Shown: one piece after another, positions 35,099-43,578 of the stretch
Layout of the letters: the number at the start of each line of letters is the position of its first letter
Numbering within the stretch: the stretch's first letter is position 1
Origin: Alphaproteobacteria bacterium
GTDB taxonomy: Bacteria; Pseudomonadota; Alphaproteobacteria; Sphingomonadales; Kordiimonadaceae
Reading direction: 5' to 3'
Assembly: GCA_013372975.1 (NCBI GenBank)
Contig: JABXIS010000036.1
Span: 1 to 64,000 of the forward strand
Length of the DNA: 64,000 bases
Translations under genes and position numbers: made by a program
Notes under the pieces: generated by a model
The model's input: the letters and a program-made list of their open reading frames with translations, nothing else
What the model was told of the DNA's origin: nothing
The model's database searches: none

Positions 35099-36099
35099 GC
35101 TGCGTCCTCCCCGCGCAGGTTGCGCGTCAGGACATCAAGGCATGCCATTCGCACCGCAACACCCATTTCTACCTGTTCTTCGATGGCAGAGCGATCGAGG
35201 TCGTCGGCCACGTCTGACGCGATTTCCACGCCTCTGTTCATGGGCCCCGGGTGCATCACCAGCACGTCGTCCTTGGCGTATTTCAGCGTGTCGCGCGTGA
35301 GGCCCCAGAAGCGGTAATATTCCCTGAGGCTTGGCAGGAAGGCGCCTTGCATGCGTTCTTGCTGCAGGCGCAGCATCATTACCACATCTGCGCCCTCAAG
35401 GCCTTCGTCCATGCGGTGCGATACTTCCACACCCAGCCTGTCCACATCTTTTGGCAACAGGGTAGGTGGTCCGACCAGACGCACCCGTGCGCCCATGGCG
35501 TTAAGGAGATAGATGTTTGAGCGCGCCACACGGCTGTGGGCGACATCGCCTGATATCACGATGGTTTGGCCGTGGATCTGGCCTTTGCGGCGACGGATGG
35601 TGAGAGCGTCCAGAAGCGCCTGTGTGGGGTGTTCGGCCCGTCCGTCACCGGCGTTGATCACCGCACAATCCATTTTCTCTGACAGGAGTTTGACTGCGCC
35701 GCTGTCTGCGTGCCGCATGACCAGCACATCAGGATGCATGGCATTCAGCGTGGCCGCGGTATCCAGAAGGGTCTCGCCCTTCTTGATCGAGCTGGTACTG
35801 GTGGCCATTGAGGTTACTTCAAACCCAAGCCGTTTGCCTGCAATCTCGAAGCTCATCAACGTGCGGGTCGAATTTTCGAAAAACAGGTTGATCTGTGTAA
35901 GTCCTGCGCACTTGGGCGAGGACTTCTTGGGCTGCCTGTTCTGCTCGACATATTCGTCCGCAACATCAAGGAGGTGTTTGATCGTGGTGGGATCAAAATT
36001 CCAGATGCCAAGCAAATGTTTATGAGGGAAAAGGTGGCCCGAGGGCGGAGAGACTTCCGCGCGCGGGTAAGATGCCGTATCGGTCGATTGCGTGCTCAT
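35095..36099 (-). CDS. pyrB: Aspartate carbamoyltransferase catalytic subunit
   Basis: It condenses carbamoyl phosphate and aspartate, the first committed pyrimidine step. The 334-residue protein has [13 protein letters not shown] (phosphate site), [12 protein letters not shown], and the [12 protein letters not shown] loop. AAGG lies eight bases before the ATG. An N-terminal extension of about 35 residues precedes the first conserved helix. Its stop overlaps the pyrC start, so both products are made together, as in complexes of PyrB with PyrC'. Confidence 0.96.
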   Translation of the reverse strand: MSTQSTDTASYPRAEVSPPSGHLFPHKHLLGIWNFDPTTIKHLLDVADEYVEQNRQPKKSSPKCAGLTQINLFFENSTRTLMSFEIAGKRLGFEVTSMATSTSSIKKGETLLDTAATLNAMHPDVLVMRHADSGAVKLLSEKMDCAVINAGDGRAEHPTQALLDALTIRRRKGQIHGQTIVISGDVAHSRVARSNIYLLNAMGARVRLVGPPTLLPKDVDRLGVEVSHRMDEGLEGADVVMMLRLQQERMQGAFLPSLREYYRFWGLTRDTLKYAKDDVLVMHPGPMNRGVEIASDVADDLDRSAIEEQVEMGVAVRMACLDVLTRNLRGEDAA

Positions 36100-36177
36100 C
36101 AAGCCCGCCTTATAGGGGTAAAACCTGATGCCTGCAAGCACCTTGTCCAGTGATTATGTTGAGGAGCTCTTTGCATA

Positions 36178-36681
36178 CTATTCGCCATAAAACATCTTGT
36201 CATAGATCACGCGGCCTGAGAGGCCATCTAGTGCGCCTTTCCAGCATTCAAGCGCCATGAAAGCAGCATTCATCTCAGCATTGTCGCTGAAGGTGAGGCC
36301 AAAGTCGGCGGCAGGGCGGAATCCCACTTTTTCATAAAAGGCCGTGTGGCCAAGTAAAACAAGGGCGTCAGCTTCAACATCCTTGAGGCTTTCTTCCAGA
36401 AACCTGAGCCCATGCCCCGCGCCCTGATAATCGACATGGATAGCCATTGGGCCAACCCCAAGAATCTGTCGTTTTGTTGATTTACCCTCGATCGAAACAG
36501 GTGAATAGGCGTTATAGCCCACGAGCGCTCCTTGGTCCCACAGGCCGTGTTCGGCGGCAATCGCCTGCCTTCGGCGCAGGCTTTCCACCAAATGTGCTTC
36601 AAACTCTGTTGGGAAAACACCGAGCAATAGATGCTCAATATTGGGGCTGTCCTCTGCTGTCAGGTGGGTATCGAAACGCAT
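36178..36681 (-). CDS. GNAT acetyltransferase
   Basis: The 167-residue protein resembles YhbS-type acetyltransferases: ALVGYNAYSPV, then LGVGPMAIHVDYQGAGHGLRFLEES, which contains the acetyl-CoA loop, and VLLGHTAFYEKVGFRPA. The substrate is unknown. I choose the second ATG because GGAGG lies eight bases before it; the first ATG overlaps the upstream stop as ATGA. The gene pair with the unknown protein interrupts the usual pyrB-ruvX adjacency. Confidence 0.85.
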   Translation of the reverse strand: MRFDTHLTAEDSPNIEHLLLGVFPTEFEAHLVESLRRRQAIAAEHGLWDQGALVGYNAYSPVSIEGKSTKRQILGVGPMAIHVDYQGAGHGLRFLEESLKDVEADALVLLGHTAFYEKVGFRPAADFGLTFSDNAEMNAAFMALECWKGALDGLSGRVIYDKMFYGE

Positions 36682-36683
36682 AC

Positions 36684-37154
36684 TCATGCCCTCCGCTGTT
36701 GGGGTGAAAATACTGGACCAACAAACCTATTCAAGGCGGCATCCAGAATTTGTCGAAACCTGGCAAAGTTGAATTCCATTTCACTGACGTTGAACAACTC
36801 AACTATCTGGGAAATCTGTTCAATGCGTGAGACGTTCCCGGCTCGGAATGTACCCAGAATTTTGCCGAGGAGAGGATGCTGAAGAAAGTCATCTTCGTTT
36901 TCACTGATAATGTCATTTAGCTCGCACAAAAGGGCAACAGCGCCACCGCATCGGATGAATTCTTCATCAATCTCATCCGCGAGGTCATCGTCAATGTCGA
37001 TATTGGCGCAATCGAACGGGTCTACATTGCATATTTGAAGATAGACACCCTCGTCATTTTCAATCTTTCCAGCATGGGCGAGTTCTCTATACAAAAGCAG
37101 TATTGCCGCTGTTGCTTGAAAGCCAAGTTCACAGTTCTCTCTGCTAATTTTCAT
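36684..37154 (-). CDS. Small cytosolic protein of unknown function
   Basis: I do not recognise this 156-residue acidic protein. It has no signal peptide or membrane segment. It looks all-alpha with Asp/Glu-rich stretches around 45-65 (IDIDDDLADEIDEEF) and 80-95. It sits 14 bases after ruvX and four bases overlap the GNAT downstream, so it may act with that GNAT, perhaps as a target or partner. Base composition is visibly AT-richer than ruvX and pyrB, pointing to horizontal entry. Confidence 0.65.
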   Translation of the reverse strand: MKISRENCELGFQATAAILLLYRELAHAGKIENDEGVYLQICNVDPFDCANIDIDDDLADEIDEEFIRCGGAVALLCELNDIISENEDDFLQHPLLGKILGTFRAGNVSRIEQISQIVELFNVSEMEFNFARFRQILDAALNRFVGPVFSPQQRRA

Positions 37155-37168
37155 GCTGGCATGGCTCC

Positions 37169-37627
37169 TTAGATCGCATGAAGGGCGCCTTGAAGGATGT
37201 AGGCGGCGGCCATCTTGTCGATCACATCCTTGCGCTTGGCACGGCTGCTGTCGGCTTCCAATAGGGTGCGCTCAACGGCACTAGTGGAAAGGCGCTCATC
37301 CCACAGGGTTTGTGGCAGGTCAAATTCCTTCGCCAGATTTTCAGAAAAGGCCCGTACTGACTGGCAGCGCGGCCCTTCGGTGCCGTCCATGTTGACTGGC
37401 CAGCCAATCACAAAACCACCTACATTCTGTTCCTCGACAATCTCTCGCAGGCGGGCCACATCATCCTTGAACCGCTTGCGTCGGATGATTTCCATCGGTG
37501 TGGCGATCATCAGCGTGGTATCTGAAAGCGCGAGGCCAATGGTTTTGGTGCCCGGGTCCATGCCCAGAAGGCGCTGGCGCGGCCCTATGAGAGATTTCAG
37601 TTCGGCGATTGATACGGCGACTGTCAC
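37169..37627 (-). CDS. ruvX: Holliday junction resolvase-like RuvX (YqgF)
   Basis: The 152-residue RNase H-fold protein shows LLGMDPGTKTIGLALSD with the first catalytic Asp, VIGWPVNMDG, and TLWDERLSTSAVERTL. YqgF is linked to 16S rRNA 5'-end processing and to recombination. The start is GTG overlapping the DUF3089 stop (GTGA). It is the expected neighbour of gatC and pyrB, separated here by inserted genes on both sides. Confidence 0.94.
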   Translation of the reverse strand: MTVAVSIAELKSLIGPRQRLLGMDPGTKTIGLALSDTTLMIATPMEIIRRKRFKDDVARLREIVEEQNVGGFVIGWPVNMDGTEGPRCQSVRAFSENLAKEFDLPQTLWDERLSTSAVERTLLEADSSRAKRKDVIDKMAAAYILQGALHAI

Positions 37628-38775
37628 TGGTTGTTCTCCAGCCAGGCCTTGGTGCGAGTGGCCGCATTCTGGCGAATGTTCATATAGAAGAGGTTGTAGT
37701 CATAACCGTGGTAATTACCGCCAGCCATCAGATATTCACGCCAGGAACCCTGCGGTGGGCGGGTGAGGAAAAGAATGCCCTGTTTACCACAGCGCGCGCC
37801 TGTAAGGCCCACAATAGGTTCTCCCGTTGGGCCCGCTTCGGGCAGCATTTCAACTGATCCGATATTGGCTTTCCGGGTAGCGGCGCCGCCCATTTCCCAA
37901 TTGAGCGGGTTGGTGCACAGCATGGTGTCACCGGTATGCAGGTTACCGCTGAGGCCCGGTGACGCCGCGAACATAGCCTTGATCGGGGCAGGGTCACCTT
38001 CATTGTCAAAGCTTTGAAACGAGAGGATGCAGCCGGTGTCTGATTTATTTTTGCATCCTGCGATGCCATCCAGCGCGCCGATGTCTTCCTTGATTCCCAC
38101 AGGCCAGCCGATGATATAGGCGGCGACCATGCGGTCTTTGAGCTCCGTTCCTGCAATGCGTTCTTTCAGAAGGAGAAGCGCATGCAGCGCCCCTTGGCTA
38201 TGGCCTGCGAGGATGAAGGGGCGGCCGTCATTGCGGGTGTTAATGAAATTGTTGAAGGCATTCAGTACATCCGCGTGTGCGCGCAGGATCGCCTGCACGC
38301 CCTGGCCGCTGTCATCGAAAAAGGACCCAAAGGTCGCCTGCCGATAATGAGGGGCATAAACCTGGCCCGCGAGGCTGAAAGCACTAGCCTGATACCGAAG
38401 GGCGAAATTCGCCACGCGACGCATGGCATCCTCATCGCCGTCATAAGGAGCATTCCAGCCTGCCTTGTTCAGATAGGTGGTGGGGTGGATATAAAATACA
38501 TCTGCCTCTGGCACTTGTGCGATCTGCATGACACCCTCAGGCAGCTGTGTCGCATTGGATGACTTGCCAGGCAGGGCCGCCCAGGCTGCCTCGCTGGTAT
38601 AGTCGGGTGCCGCACCGAGCGGTTCTTCGGCAATTGGGTGAGATGGCACGAAAGCGATGCGCAACATGGTCATCTGATTGCTGGTATAGATAATGCCGCC
38701 AATCAGGATCAGCACGATCATGGCTGCAATCGCCAGCAGGAACTTGGCAGCAGGCGCCGTTTTATGTTTTGCCAT
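37624..38775 (-). CDS. DUF3089 alpha/beta-hydrolase, membrane-anchored
   Basis: A 383-residue protein with one N-terminal membrane helix (about 12-32), then an alpha/beta-hydrolase core. The nucleophile elbow is GHSQGA, and the C-terminal GNYHGYDYNLFYMNIRQN is the signature of DUF3089, with the likely catalytic His. The domain faces the periplasm if the helix acts as an uncleaved signal. Family members are predicted lipases or esterases; the substrate is unknown. It overlaps the upstream GNAT by 14 bases and ruvX by four, indicating coupled expression. Confidence 0.85.
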   Translation of the reverse strand: MAKHKTAPAAKFLLAIAAMIVLILIGGIIYTSNQMTMLRIAFVPSHPIAEEPLGAAPDYTSEAAWAALPGKSSNATQLPEGVMQIAQVPEADVFYIHPTTYLNKAGWNAPYDGDEDAMRRVANFALRYQASAFSLAGQVYAPHYRQATFGSFFDDSGQGVQAILRAHADVLNAFNNFINTRNDGRPFILAGHSQGALHALLLLKERIAGTELKDRMVAAYIIGWPVGIKEDIGALDGIAGCKNKSDTGCILSFQSFDNEGDPAPIKAMFAASPGLSGNLHTGDTMLCTNPLNWEMGGAATRKANIGSVEMLPEAGPTGEPIVGLTGARCGKQGILFLTRPPQGSWREYLMAGGNYHGYDYNLFYMNIRQNAATRTKAWLENNQ

Positions 38776-39325
38776 CAGGCTTCCCCCCTAACAGGATGTT
38801 CTGGTGTCTTTTGGGCCACAGGGCCATGATATGATCGTCGACCACACGGCCGTCTTCATATCTGATGGCGCCGTAGCGTGTGCCTTCACATTCAAATCCA
38901 AAAGATTCATAGAGCTTCTTAGCAGCAATATTGTCGCTATGCACATGCAGTTCTATTCGTTCGATCGATTTATGGTTTTGCACCCACGCAATGAACTTGC
39001 TGAGCAGGTCTTTGCCAATGCCTTTACCGCGCTGGTCGGCGCGAACGCTCATGGCGAATGTGGTAGTGTGTCGGATGCGGGCCCGGTGATCAGTCCAATT
39101 GTCCAGCATCCCCACAATCTCGGCCCCATAGGTTGCCAGCCAACACATCTCGGTCTGAGAGGCCGCTTTTCTAGATATCCAACGTCGTTGTTGCCATTTG
39201 CCCATACGAAATTCATCCGGACGGGTGATCAGGTGGCGTGCTTCACCATAGATCGAGCGAACATAAGTGTTCAACGCGCCTGCATCGGCGGGTACAGCAT
39301 TCCGTATGACAAGTTCGTTGGGCAT
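38762..39325 (-). CDS. GNAT acetyltransferase
   Basis: The 187-residue protein shows the classical GNAT pattern: FAMSVRADQRGKGIGKDLLSKFIAW is the acetyl-CoA loop (RGKGIG), and HSDNIAAKKLYESFGFECEGTRY the C-terminal part. It is like PhnO/RimI-type small-molecule transferases; the substrate is not known. It is the first gene of a four-gene minus-strand chain (GNAT, DUF3089, ruvX, unknown). Confidence 0.88.
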   Translation of the reverse strand: MPNELVIRNAVPADAGALNTYVRSIYGEARHLITRPDEFRMGKWQQRRWISRKAASQTEMCWLATYGAEIVGMLDNWTDHRARIRHTTTFAMSVRADQRGKGIGKDLLSKFIAWVQNHKSIERIELHVHSDNIAAKKLYESFGFECEGTRYGAIRYEDGRVVDDHIMALWPKRHQNILLGGKPDGKT

Positions 39326-39432
39326 AGATTGATAATCCTGAATTCATCCAATGTTTTGGAGCGCGCGACTGTATAAAAGCAAGAGTAAAAGGCATAGGCT
39401 GACAAAAATGCAGTCAAACCTTCGCGCTATCT

Positions 39433-39462
39433 TTGCAATTTATTCTGGCGTGCTACTATAGC
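39433..39462 (+). promoter_or_regulatory. Candidate promoter of the PAS-like gene
   Basis: TTGCAA and TATAGC are separated by 18 bases. Transcription would start near 39470, about 30 bases before the ATT proposed as start codon, with the ribosome site GGGGAGG inside this short leader. Confidence 0.45.
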
Positions 39463-39498
39463 GGTTCAGGGGCGCCAAAGTGGCGAGGGGAGGCTACA

Positions 39499-40029
39499 AT
39501 TTCGTCGTTTGATACGCGTGTAGATGAAATCGGCAGCAAGGCAGGTTACGGAATAGGAGATTACAAGCTGTTCCTTGCGGATTCTTCTATGGTTTTTGGC
39601 GACGATTTCCGAGATATCCTCCAATATTTTCGAGATCGCCGGGGCACGCAGGTCTACAATCGTAAGGCGGATGTATCCCCTTTGGTGCTAAAGCAATATC
39701 TACCATGGGTATCGCTTGTGGAACCCGTTTGGGACTGTGATGGGCGCATCGTTGACGCGCGCGTTACCCTACACGGCAGTGCAGTGGCTGCTGCCTATAC
39801 AGACAACACCCATAAATGTGTGCGTGAAGTGCACCAGCCCCATGTGGCGGACCGGATCATTGCTTCCATGCAGTATGCAGCTGACAGTAAAGGGGCGGTG
39901 ATCGGGGTCAGCGAGGAAAGAGCTGTCGAGCCCCATGTCAGGTTGAATATCCTGTATCTTCCGCTGTCGAAAGACGATGAAATCATCAATCTTTTCTTCT
40001 CGTATGTACGGCTTGATCCTCTTGATTGA
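39499..40029 (+). CDS. PAS-like (PAS_5-type) protein with probable ATT start
   Basis: The 176-residue cytosolic protein resembles the small PAS_5 family: a helix-rich start, DILQYFRDRRGTQVYNRKADVSPLVLKQYLPW, then VEPVWDCDGRIVDARVTLHGSAVAAAYTD, and RLNILYLPLSKDDEIINLFFSYVR at the end. It could be a sensor for a small ligand. The only good ribosome site, GGGGAGG, is five bases before ATT. An upstream in-frame TTG (39433) lies inside the candidate promoter, and the first ATG would drop 30 conserved-looking residues. ATT is a rare start (known for infC), so this is inferred. Confidence 0.65.
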   Translation: MSSFDTRVDEIGSKAGYGIGDYKLFLADSSMVFGDDFRDILQYFRDRRGTQVYNRKADVSPLVLKQYLPWVSLVEPVWDCDGRIVDARVTLHGSAVAAAYTDNTHKCVREVHQPHVADRIIASMQYAADSKGAVIGVSEERAVEPHVRLNILYLPLSKDDEIINLFFSYVRLDPLD

Positions 40030-40170
40030 GGCGCCTCGGTGGGTGGGTAACCCGATCCAATAGCGAAAAACTGCCCGAAGGCGTGCATAAGCCCTTGCTC
40101 CGGGCGGTCTCAGGCGTTAAGTTCCGCGCTGATTTCACGCATTTTCCTGACCAGTATCATAGGAATTTTC

Positions 40171-40461
40171 ATGTCGAATATTGACAAGGCGACTGTTGCC
40201 AAAATTGCGCGGCTTGCGCGCATTAAAATTGAAGATGACAAGCTGGAGCCGCTTGCCGGCGAGCTCAATAACATCCTTGGCTGGGTGGAGCAGCTTGACG
40301 AAGTAAACACCGACGACATCCAGCCGATGTCCAGCGTGGTGAATGCCAAATTGCGTTGGCGCCAGGACGAAGTGTCTGATGGCGACAAGCAGGAAAGCGT
40401 TCTCAAGAATGCACCGAACGCCGAGTATGGCTTTTTCGCCGTGCCAAAAGTGATCGAGTAG
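40171..40461 (+). CDS. gatC: Asp/Glu-tRNA amidotransferase subunit C
   Basis: The 96-residue subunit stabilises GatA-GatB and has VAKIARLARIKI, NNILGWVEQLDEVNTDDIQPM, and a typical C-terminal segment. AGGA precedes the ATG. It begins the gatCAB operon; ten bases separate it from gatA. The preceding 140 bases hold one imperfect GC-rich hairpin (ACTGCCCG with CGGGCGGT) and no clear promoter. Confidence 0.96.
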   Translation: MSNIDKATVAKIARLARIKIEDDKLEPLAGELNNILGWVEQLDEVNTDDIQPMSSVVNAKLRWRQDEVSDGDKQESVLKNAPNAEYGFFAVPKVIE

Positions 40462-40470
40462 GGGGCGGCC

Positions 40471-41946
40471 ATGACAGATTTGACCAAACTGACGATCGCG
40501 GAAGCCCGCGACCTTCTCAAAAAGGGCGACATTACGTCCCGCGAACTGACGGAAGTACATATCGCCTCTGTTGATGCCGCAGACGCGCTGAATGCCTATA
40601 TTGCCAAAACGCCGGAACTTGCGCTGGAGCAGGCTGACAAGGCCGACGCCAAAATCAAGGCTGGCGAGCAAAAAGGCATGACTGGTATCCCCGTGGGCAT
40701 CAAGGACCTGTTCGCCACCAAGGGCGTGCATACGCAGGCTTGTTCGCACATTCTGGATGGTTTCAAGCCAGAATATGAAAGCACCGTGACCCAGAACCTT
40801 TGGGATGATGGCGCCGTGATGCTGGGTAAACTCAATATGGACGAGTTCGCGATGGGTTCCTCAAACGAGACTAGCTTTTATGGCCCGGTGAAAAACCCAT
40901 GGCGCCGCGGTGACACTGATACGGTGCCGGGCGGTTCGTCTGGTGGTTCTGTATCTTCCGTGGCTGGTTTTGCTGCAATGGGCGCGACGGCTTCCGATAC
41001 CGGTGGTTCGATCCGCCAGCCAGCGTCTTTCACTGGCACATTCGGTTTCAAGCCAACCTATGGCCGTTGCTCACGCTACGGCATGGTGGCGTTTGCAAGC
41101 TCGCTTGATCAGGCAGGTACCATTACCCGTACCGTTCGTGATGGCGCGATCATGATGGAAAGCATCTCTGGCTTCGATGTGAAAGACAGCACCAGTGTTG
41201 ATATGCCTGTGCCAAACTTCGAAGCGGCCCTTACGGGCGATATCCGCGGCAAGAAAATCGGTATCCCGCAGGAATATCATCTTGCTGGCATGCCTGCCGA
41301 GATCGAAGCACTGTGGCAGCAGGGCATTGAATGGATGAAGGCTGCGGGTGCAGAGATCGTTGATATCAACCTGCCGCACACCAAATATGCGCTGCCAACA
41401 TACTATATCGTGGCGCCTGCCGAGGCTTCCTCGAACCTTGCACGTTATGACGGTGTTCGTTACGGCCTGCGCGACGTACCGCAAAACGGCGGCCTTGTGG
41501 ATATGTATGAAGCCACGCGCGCAGCGGGCTTTGGTGACGAAGTGAAACGCCGGATCATGATCGGTACCTATGTGCTGTCGGCTGGTTATTATGACGCCTA
41601 CTATCTCAAGGCGCAGAAAGTTCGCCAGCTGATCGCTGACGATTTCAAGCGTGCCTTTGAAAAAGTGGATGCGATCCTGACGCCAACAGCACCATCCGCT
41701 GCTTTCGCATTCGGTGAAAAATCTGACGATCCGATTGCCATGTATCTTAATGACGTCTTCACCGTTCCGGCATCGCTTGCGGGCCTGCCTGGCTCCAGCG
41801 TGCCTGTAGGGCTTGATGCCAACGGATTACCGCTTGGCCTTCAGATCCTGGGCAAGCCATGGGATGAAGAAACCGTGTTCAAAGTATCGGGTGTTATGGA
41901 AGAGGCTGCGAACTTCACAGCCAAACCCGCAGAGTGGTGGAGGTAA
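40471..41946 (+). CDS. gatA: Asp/Glu-tRNA amidotransferase subunit A
   Basis: GatA hydrolyses glutamine to supply ammonia for Gln-tRNA or Asn-tRNA formation. The amidase triad is visible: K78 ([10 protein letters not shown]), cis-Ser S156 (PGGSSGGS) and nucleophile S180 (DTGGSIRQP). Length (491) is normal. Its stop is six bases before the gatB ATG. Confidence 0.97.
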   Translation: MTDLTKLTIAEARDLLKKGDITSRELTEVHIASVDAADALNAYIAKTPELALEQADKADAKIKAGEQKGMTGIPVGIKDLFATKGVHTQACSHILDGFKPEYESTVTQNLWDDGAVMLGKLNMDEFAMGSSNETSFYGPVKNPWRRGDTDTVPGGSSGGSVSSVAGFAAMGATASDTGGSIRQPASFTGTFGFKPTYGRCSRYGMVAFASSLDQAGTITRTVRDGAIMMESISGFDVKDSTSVDMPVPNFEAALTGDIRGKKIGIPQEYHLAGMPAEIEALWQQGIEWMKAAGAEIVDINLPHTKYALPTYYIVAPAEASSNLARYDGVRYGLRDVPQNGGLVDMYEATRAAGFGDEVKRRIMIGTYVLSAGYYDAYYLKAQKVRQLIADDFKRAFEKVDAILTPTAPSAAFAFGEKSDDPIAMYLNDVFTVPASLAGLPGSSVPVGLDANGLPLGLQILGKPWDEETVFKVSGVMEEAANFTAKPAEWWR

Positions 41947-41951
41947 GCGTC

Positions 41952-43439
41952 ATGAGCAATTATCGTATTCAAGGCGCTACCGGCGATTGGGAAGTTGTCC
42001 TCGGTCTTGAGGTTCACGCTCAGGTCGTTTCAAACGCCAAACTGTTTTCCGGTGCTGCCACAGAATTTGGCGCAGAGCCTAACGCGCAGGTAAGCCTCGT
42101 TGATGCAGCCATGCCAGGCATGCTGCCTACGATCAATGCGGAATGTATCCGTCAGGCGGTGCGTACAGGCCTAGCGCTGGGTGCGCAGATTAACAAATTC
42201 TCTGTGTTTGACCGCAAGAACTATTTCTATGCTGACCTGCCGCAAGGCTATCAGATCAGCCAGTTCAAGCACCCGATTGTAGGTGAAGGCACGGTCACGC
42301 TTGATCTGGGCGAAGGCCGCACGAAGGATGTGGGCGTGGAGCGTATTCACCTCGAGCAGGATGCAGGCAAGTCCATGCATGACCAGCACCCACAGCTTAC
42401 ATATGTCGACCTGAACCGTTCAGGCGTGGCGCTGATGGAGATCGTATCGAAGCCTGATATGCGCAGCCCTGAAGAAGCAGGCGCGTATCTCACGAAACTG
42501 CGTACAATCCTGCGCTATATCGGTACCTGTGACGGTAACATGGAACAGGGCAGCATGCGGGCGGACGTGAACGTTTCCGTGCGCAAGCCGGGTGATCCGC
42601 TGGGCACGCGCTGCGAGATCAAGAACGTGAATTCCATCCGTTTTGTGCGTCAGGCGATCGAGTATGAAGCGCAGCGTCAGGTGGATATCATCGAAGCTGG
42701 CGGCACGATCGATCAGGAAACACGCCTGTTTGACCCATCAAAGGGCGAAACACGGTCGATGCGGTCGAAGGAAGAAGCGCATGATTACCGCTATTTCCCC
42801 GATCCCGACCTGCTGCCGGTTGAGTTTGACGATGCGTTTGTGGATGCGGCTCGCGAAAGCCTGCCGGAACTGCCAGACGACAAGAAAGCCCGTTTTGTTG
42901 AGGAACTGGGTGTGTCTGACTATAACGCAGGCGTGCTCGTTGGCGAGAAAGAGTCCTGCGACTATTTCGAGAACCTGCTTTCGGCACTTGCCGCGAAAAC
43001 TGGCAAGGATGCCAAGGCACTCGCGGCAAAGGCTTCAAACTGGGTGATGGGTGATCTGTTCGGGGCGCTCAACAAGGCCAGCAAGTCCGTGAGCGAAAGC
43101 CCGGTATCTGCAAAGCAAGGCGCTGACCTTCTGGCGCTTGTGGAAGATGGCACCATTTCGGGCCGTATTGCCAAGGACGTGTTCGAGATTATGTTCGAGA
43201 CCGGCAAGGACGCCGAAGCCATCGTGGAAGAAAAAGGCCTCCGCCAAGTTTCCGACACTGGCGAGATCGAGAAGATCATCGATGAGGTGATCGCGGCGAA
43301 CCCTGGCCAGCTTGAGCAATATCGCGCCGGCAAGGACAAGCTGATCGGCTTCTTTGTAGGGCAGGTGATGAAGGCTACGGGCGGCAAGGCAAACCCCGGC
43401 ATGGTGAACCAGCTGCTGAAACCAAAGCTCGACGGCTAA
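41952..43439 (+). CDS. gatB: Asp/Glu-tRNA amidotransferase subunit B
   Basis: GatB carries the kinase and transamidation site and binds tRNA through a C-terminal YqeY-like tail. It shows [13 protein letters not shown]-type loop [16 protein letters not shown], and MEIVSKPD. The start is the ATG seven bases after GGAGGT (inside the gatA stop region). Length (495) is as expected. Confidence 0.97.
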   Translation: MSNYRIQGATGDWEVVLGLEVHAQVVSNAKLFSGAATEFGAEPNAQVSLVDAAMPGMLPTINAECIRQAVRTGLALGAQINKFSVFDRKNYFYADLPQGYQISQFKHPIVGEGTVTLDLGEGRTKDVGVERIHLEQDAGKSMHDQHPQLTYVDLNRSGVALMEIVSKPDMRSPEEAGAYLTKLRTILRYIGTCDGNMEQGSMRADVNVSVRKPGDPLGTRCEIKNVNSIRFVRQAIEYEAQRQVDIIEAGGTIDQETRLFDPSKGETRSMRSKEEAHDYRYFPDPDLLPVEFDDAFVDAARESLPELPDDKKARFVEELGVSDYNAGVLVGEKESCDYFENLLSALAAKTGKDAKALAAKASNWVMGDLFGALNKASKSVSESPVSAKQGADLLALVEDGTISGRIAKDVFEIMFETGKDAEAIVEEKGLRQVSDTGEIEKIIDEVIAANPGQLEQYRAGKDKLIGFFVGQVMKATGGKANPGMVNQLLKPKLDG

Positions 43440-43462
43440 CGCCCTTTATAAACCAACGTTTT

Positions 43463-43490
43463 AAAGCCCGCCTTAACTGGCGGGCTTTTT
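43463..43490 (+). terminator. Terminator after gatB
   Basis: AAAGCCCGCC and GGCGGGCTTT form a 10-bp stem with a six-base loop, followed by T. It ends gatCAB. Confidence 0.92.
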
Positions 43491-43578
43491 CGTTGAAGCG
43501 GTATGTACCTGCGGTGGGCCGACGCGACGTAAAGCTAAATGTTCGCTACTCTTTCCTCAAAATGAAAGGGAGGCGTAC

